From: Cudoniella acicularis | Lineage: Eukaryota; Ascomycota; Leotiomycetes; Helotiales; Helotiaceae | Length of the DNA: 35,843 nucleotides | Assembly: GCA_013054445.1 (NCBI GenBank) | Contig: JAAMPI010000481.1 | Span: 1-35,843, forward strand | Direction: 5' to 3' | Shown: positions 31,969-35,843 of the stretch, piece by piece | Position numbering within the stretch: the stretch's first letter is position 1 | Layout: every line of letters starts with the position of its first letter | Position numbers and translations under genes: made by a program | The notes under the pieces: model-generated | The model's input: the letters and a program-made list of their open reading frames with translations, nothing else | The model's database searches: none | What the model was told of the DNA's origin: nothing

Positions 31969-32751
31969 AGTGACTCAAAGAGCCTAGGACTGGAAAGAAG
32001 TGCTGAATAGGATGCTCAAATACGAGTCTGCACTTTGTTCTGTGAAGTTATGAGCTGAACAGGTTCCCTTAAACAGTGGAAAATTTTACTTTCTAGTACA
32101 GTCTGAGGGCAGCGGAGATGTTGAAATGTCATAATTATTAAGCCGATTGAAATTCCGACTTTTTGGCTCGTCTAGTGGGGCCCCAGGCTCTCAAACCAAT
32201 CGGAGTGCGAGACCGGAGGCAGCGGAAATAGAGACCGAAGTGGGGGTTGACCGTTGATTCCCCAGATTCTGAAGGGCTCAGATTCTGTGGCGCTATTTAG
32301 TGACAGGGGGAGCTCGGAATGGATGTCGGATGTCAGATGTCTTTTGAAGAAGCTCGTACCGGTACCTCGCTCACAAACAGCATCAGGTACAATGACGGTG
32401 ACAGTAACTCTACCTAATGCCACGAGTCATGGGAGCATTGAGAGATTTATGGTTCCAAGGGACTGCGTGCTCAAGCACGTGGGGCAGTGCCGTTGTTTTG
32501 CCTTGTGTTACGTCGTCTCGCCTGCAATGCTTTTGTGGAGTGAGAGGTGATCGCGTGATCTTGTGACTGGATAGCCAATTGCGGCTGGCCTTGGTTCCTG
32601 GCTTCCCTAACTGCTATAACCCCTCGTCTTGCTCGCCTTCGTCCTCTTCTCTTCCTTCATCAACAATCAATTCAACAAATCAACACCAGCTTCATCACAC
32701 CAACAGCAATCTCCTACGATCCAATCCCATCTCCATACCACACTCTTCATC
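31969..32751. promoter_or_regulatory. Divergent promoter of DRE2 and the Stf2-like gene
   Basis: No coding gene is seen. On the plus-strand side there is a CCAAT at 32575-32579, a CCCCT stress-type element at 32620-32624 and a CT-rich tract at about 32620-32665, followed by a CA-rich likely start region. The CT tract before the transcription start is typical of strongly expressed fungal genes. Confidence 0.5.
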
Positions 32752-33393
32752 AGTAAGTCTATCTGTCCAAGCTCAATTCCGACCCTTACCCCGCCTTGTG
32801 TGACGACTCCCCGATGTTCAGCTCGAGCTTCGAAGCCAATGCTAATCCATCAATCTTAACAGTGGGCAAGTCACACAAGTTCAATGACCGTGATCATGCC
32901 GGACTTGCAGATGGAACAGCTGCTCCCACTGAACATCTACCTCGCTACTTCGCCAAGTCGGGTCATGTTGATGCTGATCCCAAGAAGACCAAGAAGAACG
33001 GTGCGGGCAAGGGCGGATGGTGAGTCACTTTCCTTTAATCTTCACATATCTTGATCTCCCTTCCGCGTGCTTATACTTGATACACTGCTACAATCCACAG
33101 AATAATGATGTTGTTTCAAACACAAAGCTAATTCATCCAGGGGTGTCGATGGTGAAGAAGTTCAAGACGAAGGCTTCAACCTTGCCAATGCTCGCCGCCG
33201 ATCCAACAGCAGCAGCTACACTGCAGGCTTGAAGGATTTTAAGACCAAGTTCGAACATGTCGAAACCGAGCCCGTTTTCGAGGAAGACATCCATGGTGCT
33301 GGAGAGGAACCCGAGCTTCAAGAGGCTAGACGTGTCAATACTGAGAGCTCAGAGGGCAGCATCGATGAAGATGACAAGGCGAAGAGTGTTTAG
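32752..33393 (+). CDS. Stf2-like hydrophilin, small basic/acidic stress protein with a split start codon
   Basis: The exons are 32752 (A of the start codon, at the end of a non-coding leader exon), 32863-33019 and 33141-33393, giving 136 aa. The leader intron (32753-32862) has GTAAGT and ends TTAACAG; splicing joins A to TGGGCAAG and creates ATG, giving MGKSHKFNDRDHAGLADG. Without splicing, an ATG at 32814 would add a start MFSSSFEANANPS that looks like translated intron. The second intron is 121 nt (GTGAGT...ATCCAG). Family marks: LPRYFAKSGHVD, KKNGAGKGGWG and LKDFKTKFEHVE, which match yeast Stf2, a hydrophilin linked to desiccation tolerance and first described as an ATPase-stabilising factor. 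The protein is highly hydrophilic with an acidic tail. The exact role in this fungus is unknown. Confidence 0.8.
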
Positions 33394-33961
33394 TCTGGCG
33401 TTCAGGTTTAGAAGTATGGTCGACTATCTCGCTGATGGTGCAGACATATGTTGCCTTGCAGGCGGATGGCAGGATATAACTTCTCATGATACATCGTTCA
33501 TCGATGATAACTGGCAGGCATAAGACCAGGTGTACTATCAAACAAGCTTTAGCTACTCAAAGGCATAGAGGATTTGCCCAGTAAACCCATTGTCCACTGC
33601 ATAGAATTTGTGATTTGTGATCCCTTGAGGAAGCACACGACATGTCCCACCAACAGCAAACAACGCCACTGACTTCGGCATAAACATAATGCGAATCCGC
33701 ACAATCCAATATCGCAACTCCATCGCGAAGCCTCTCACGGCAGTTGCTCAAATCCACAATTGCATTGAGCCGGCATTGAACCTCAAAACCACCACATCAC
33801 CGATCAAAGTGACTGATCGATCCGAGGAACTGGGAGCCCCGCTCGTCCTACCCTTGCCTTGCTTACAGCCCACTCACCCACCCTCTGAACTTCGACAGCC
33901 TTCTAGACACCTTCCTAAAAACCACACTACTTCTTAATCGTCCGTTCTATCCTTTTAAAAA
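33394..33961. other. Intergenic region with a possible decayed ORF
   Basis: This lies between two plus-strand genes. It holds the 3' region of the Stf2-like gene, a possible broken minus-strand cysteine-rich reading frame (33553-33796), and the promoter of the SDR gene. Confidence 0.5.
33553..33796 (-). pseudogene. Possible decayed cysteine-rich ORF
   Basis: On the minus strand one frame reads CGGFEVQCRLNAIVDLSNC, then RLRDGVAILDCADSHYVYAE and VSGVVCC. One base further (near 33651-33655) a second frame continues as GGTCRVLPQGITNHKFYAVD and NGFTGQILYAFE to a TAG at 33553. Both halves have protein-like composition and regular Cys, and a single-base shift would join them. There is no start codon or signal peptide, and a TGA precedes the first part. 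I recognise no family. It could be a relic of a small secreted protein or a chance reading. Confidence 0.3.
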
Positions 33962-35395
33962 ATGCCATACTCACTCAAAGGCCGAAATGTTCTAGTGACG
34001 GGAGGATCGCGGTGAGTAGTTACGTTTTAGTCACTTACCCCTCTTTACAAATCCCCACTGCCGATTTATCCACGACCTCGCTGTGGAACCGTTCGCTGTT
34101 CTGTCAATGCTTTCCTACCGTATCTGGACATTTTTGGGCAGATAAAATTTATATGGTGATGATCTTCAAAATCATAGTTCTTAGCTTGCATCTAATTGTC
34201 TTTTCTGCTAGTTTAGTTTAAGGGGCGAGTGCGAGCTAATGCGTTATGTTTCGTTAGTGGTCTCGGCGAGGTGATCTGCCTCAAGTTCGCGCAGGAAGGC
34301 TGCAATGTTGCCATTAACTATAATGCGAGCGAGGAGAGGGCGAAGGGTGTTGCGGAGAAAGTGAAGGGGTTTGGTGTGAAGGTTTCTCTGATTCAGGGTG
34401 TATGTTTTTTCAGTTCATTTTATTTTAGTGGAACATTTCGACGCTTAATGCACTGAAGGAAGTGCAATTTTGGATGTGACAGTTTATTGGTACTGATGGG
34501 TGTATTTAGGATATGGGGAAAGAAGAAGAGTGTATGAAAGTGGTAAACCAAACCATTAAAGATTTGGGAGGTCTCGATGTCATGATTTCCAATGCAGTAT
34601 GTTACCTCATTGCTACCACACTTACTCTGCTTACCAAAATAGGGCTACACTCGTTTCATGGACTTTGCAGACCGTAAGAAAGCCCCAGTTCCTTTAATTT
34701 CTGTCTTACTGGCTATGAACCAACTGATCTCGTTCCACCTTCTGAACTAACTCCCAAACGCCAGTCCACGCACCTACCCCTTACGATTGGGACACCTGCT
34801 GGGCCGTCAACGTAAAAGCACAATCCTACCTGCTCCGCGAAGCCCTACCAACTTTCAACTCGAACCCCGAAGGCGGCTGTTTCATCATCACAAGCAGTAT
34901 CGCTGGCATAAAAATCGGCGGCAGCTGTTTACCATATAACGTGACCAAAACCGCCCAGTTACAATTGATGAAATGCTTGGCAGCCACGCAAGGGCCGAAG
35001 GTTAGGATTAATGCTGTATTGCCTGGTTGGTTGCCGACCGAGTGGGTGAGTTTGCATGATGGGGTGGGGCAAAGTGCGGAATGTTGCTGACGTGGGGAAT
35101 AGGGGATGGAGTATAGTGCGGAGCAGGTGGCGGATATGAATAAGAATGCTTGGTTGAGAAAACCGGTGAGTCGTCAAGGAGAAGGATTTCGGTATGAGAA
35201 GCTGACGGAGTCGTAGACGGATCTAGACGACTGCGCGCAAGCATACGTTGATATTGCGAAGAATGCTTCCATGACAGGTCAAAAGATACAAGTTGGTAAG
35301 AATCTCCAAATTTTGAGCCTCTGGATAGGAGGTGAGAATGAGAATGTGAATGCTAATTGGAACTTGCAGATTCGGGACTCGGAGGAAATGTTTGA
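33962..35395 (+). CDS. Classical short-chain dehydrogenase/reductase
   Basis: Eight exons, 33962-34011, 34258-34399, 34510-34596, 34643-34673, 34765-35045, 35103-35165, 35217-35295 and 35370-35395, give 252 aa, the standard classical SDR length. Motifs: TGGSRGLGE (cofactor binding), SNAGYTR (NAG), ITSSIAG with the catalytic Ser, YNVTK (catalytic Tyr and Lys) and RINAVLPGWLPTEW. INYNASEERA after the second strand fits an NADP-preferring enzyme. The end MTGQKIQVDSGLGG is usual for glucose-dehydrogenase-like and 3-oxoacyl-ACP-reductase-like members. The substrate cannot be read from sequence. Seven introns in 759 coding bases is unusually many for this window, and intron 1 (245 nt) is long. It is unlike the SDR pseudogene at 20948-22061 in exon structure and so is not a recent copy of it. 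Confidence 0.92.
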
Positions 35396-35843
35396 GGAGA
35401 CCGTGGAGATGTCAGCCGGCTCTTCTTTACATGGACCCATTATTAGCGAGAAGATATAGACCGGTGATTTGCTTGCAATGCGAAAAGGGAAGGAAACTTA
35501 TATGTGCTTGAGAATATTACGCTGGTTATATTAACACAAATAAATGAATCCTTGAAAAATACTAGGGATGACTTTGAACACTTGACCACCTCCAAGATTT
35601 CAGCGATATCTTCCCTCCCATTCTCATCAATTTGATAATAAGTCTCTACGGAGTAAATCAAGACAATGACTCACTCTAGAACCCACGATCTCATCTACTG
35701 ACATAACCTCGACAATCCATGCTGGCATACCGCGAGATAGGCCGCGGCACACGGGTACAAATCAGAAGGAAGCTAGCAAGGCTACGATACCTTTCTCTCG
35801 GAGTCGGAATGTTTCTCCCCTTGTAGATACTTCTCGTGCGAGC
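35396..35843. other. Right-end region, no gene recognised
   Basis: This holds the 3' UTR of the SDR gene and then sequence with only short frames. A 72-codon minus frame (35443-35661) has no recognisable motif. Confidence 0.5.

Noticed and set aside
32814..32862. ATG at 32814 as start of the Stf2-like protein
   Set aside because: It lies within an intron having GTAAGT and TTAACAG signals, and the extra residues precede the point where family similarity begins.

Overview
The window is genomic DNA of a filamentous ascomycete (Pezizomycotina). Supporting evidence: short introns, mostly about 50-60 nt, with GTAAGT/GTATGT-type donors and CTAAC/CTGAC-type branch points; genes spaced by 0.5-1.5 kb; a Cut12-type spindle-pole-body protein; and the families listed below. 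A Leotiomycetes-like fungus is my guess, not something the sequence proves. I saw no tRNA, rRNA, CRISPR, intact transposon or viral gene.

Layout. Bases 1-8078 hold no gene I can support. The first ~2 kb are GC-rich and read as pyrimidine-rich on the minus strand, as the promoter or long leader of a leftward gene outside the window would. From 8079 the window is gene-dense: a BRCT-domain protein (+), a Cut12/SPB coiled-coil protein (+), a zeta-crystallin-type quinone oxidoreductase (-), eIF3i (-) divergent from C1-tetrahydrofolate synthase (+), an SDR pseudogene (-), Ccz1 (-) divergent from mitochondrial methionyl-tRNA formyltransferase (+), a decayed cell-surface protein (-), a small secreted Kre9/Knh1-like protein (+), Dre2/anamorsin (-) divergent from an Stf2-like hydrophilin (+), a possible decayed Cys-rich ORF (-), and a classical SDR (+). 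I rebuilt exon structures by hand from splice signals plus reading-frame and family continuity.

Functional links. C1-THF synthase makes 10-formyl-THF, which the formyltransferase 6 kb away consumes to make formyl-Met-tRNA for mitochondrial translation; eIF3i serves cytosolic initiation; Dre2 serves cytosolic Fe-S assembly; Ccz1 serves vacuole/endosome fusion. This is a housekeeping neighbourhood with small accessory genes between, and several of the accessory genes are broken.

Most interesting points: the last Dre2 intron appears to end in TG rather than AG; the Stf2-like gene appears to have its ATG split by an intron (A|TG); an SDR carries two stops and a destroyed splice donor, all consistent with CpA-to-TpA transitions; C1-THF synthase has nested starts fitting mitochondrial and cytosolic forms; and two unrelated diverged tandem repeats flank the Cut12 gene. 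I found no clearly new multi-gene system.
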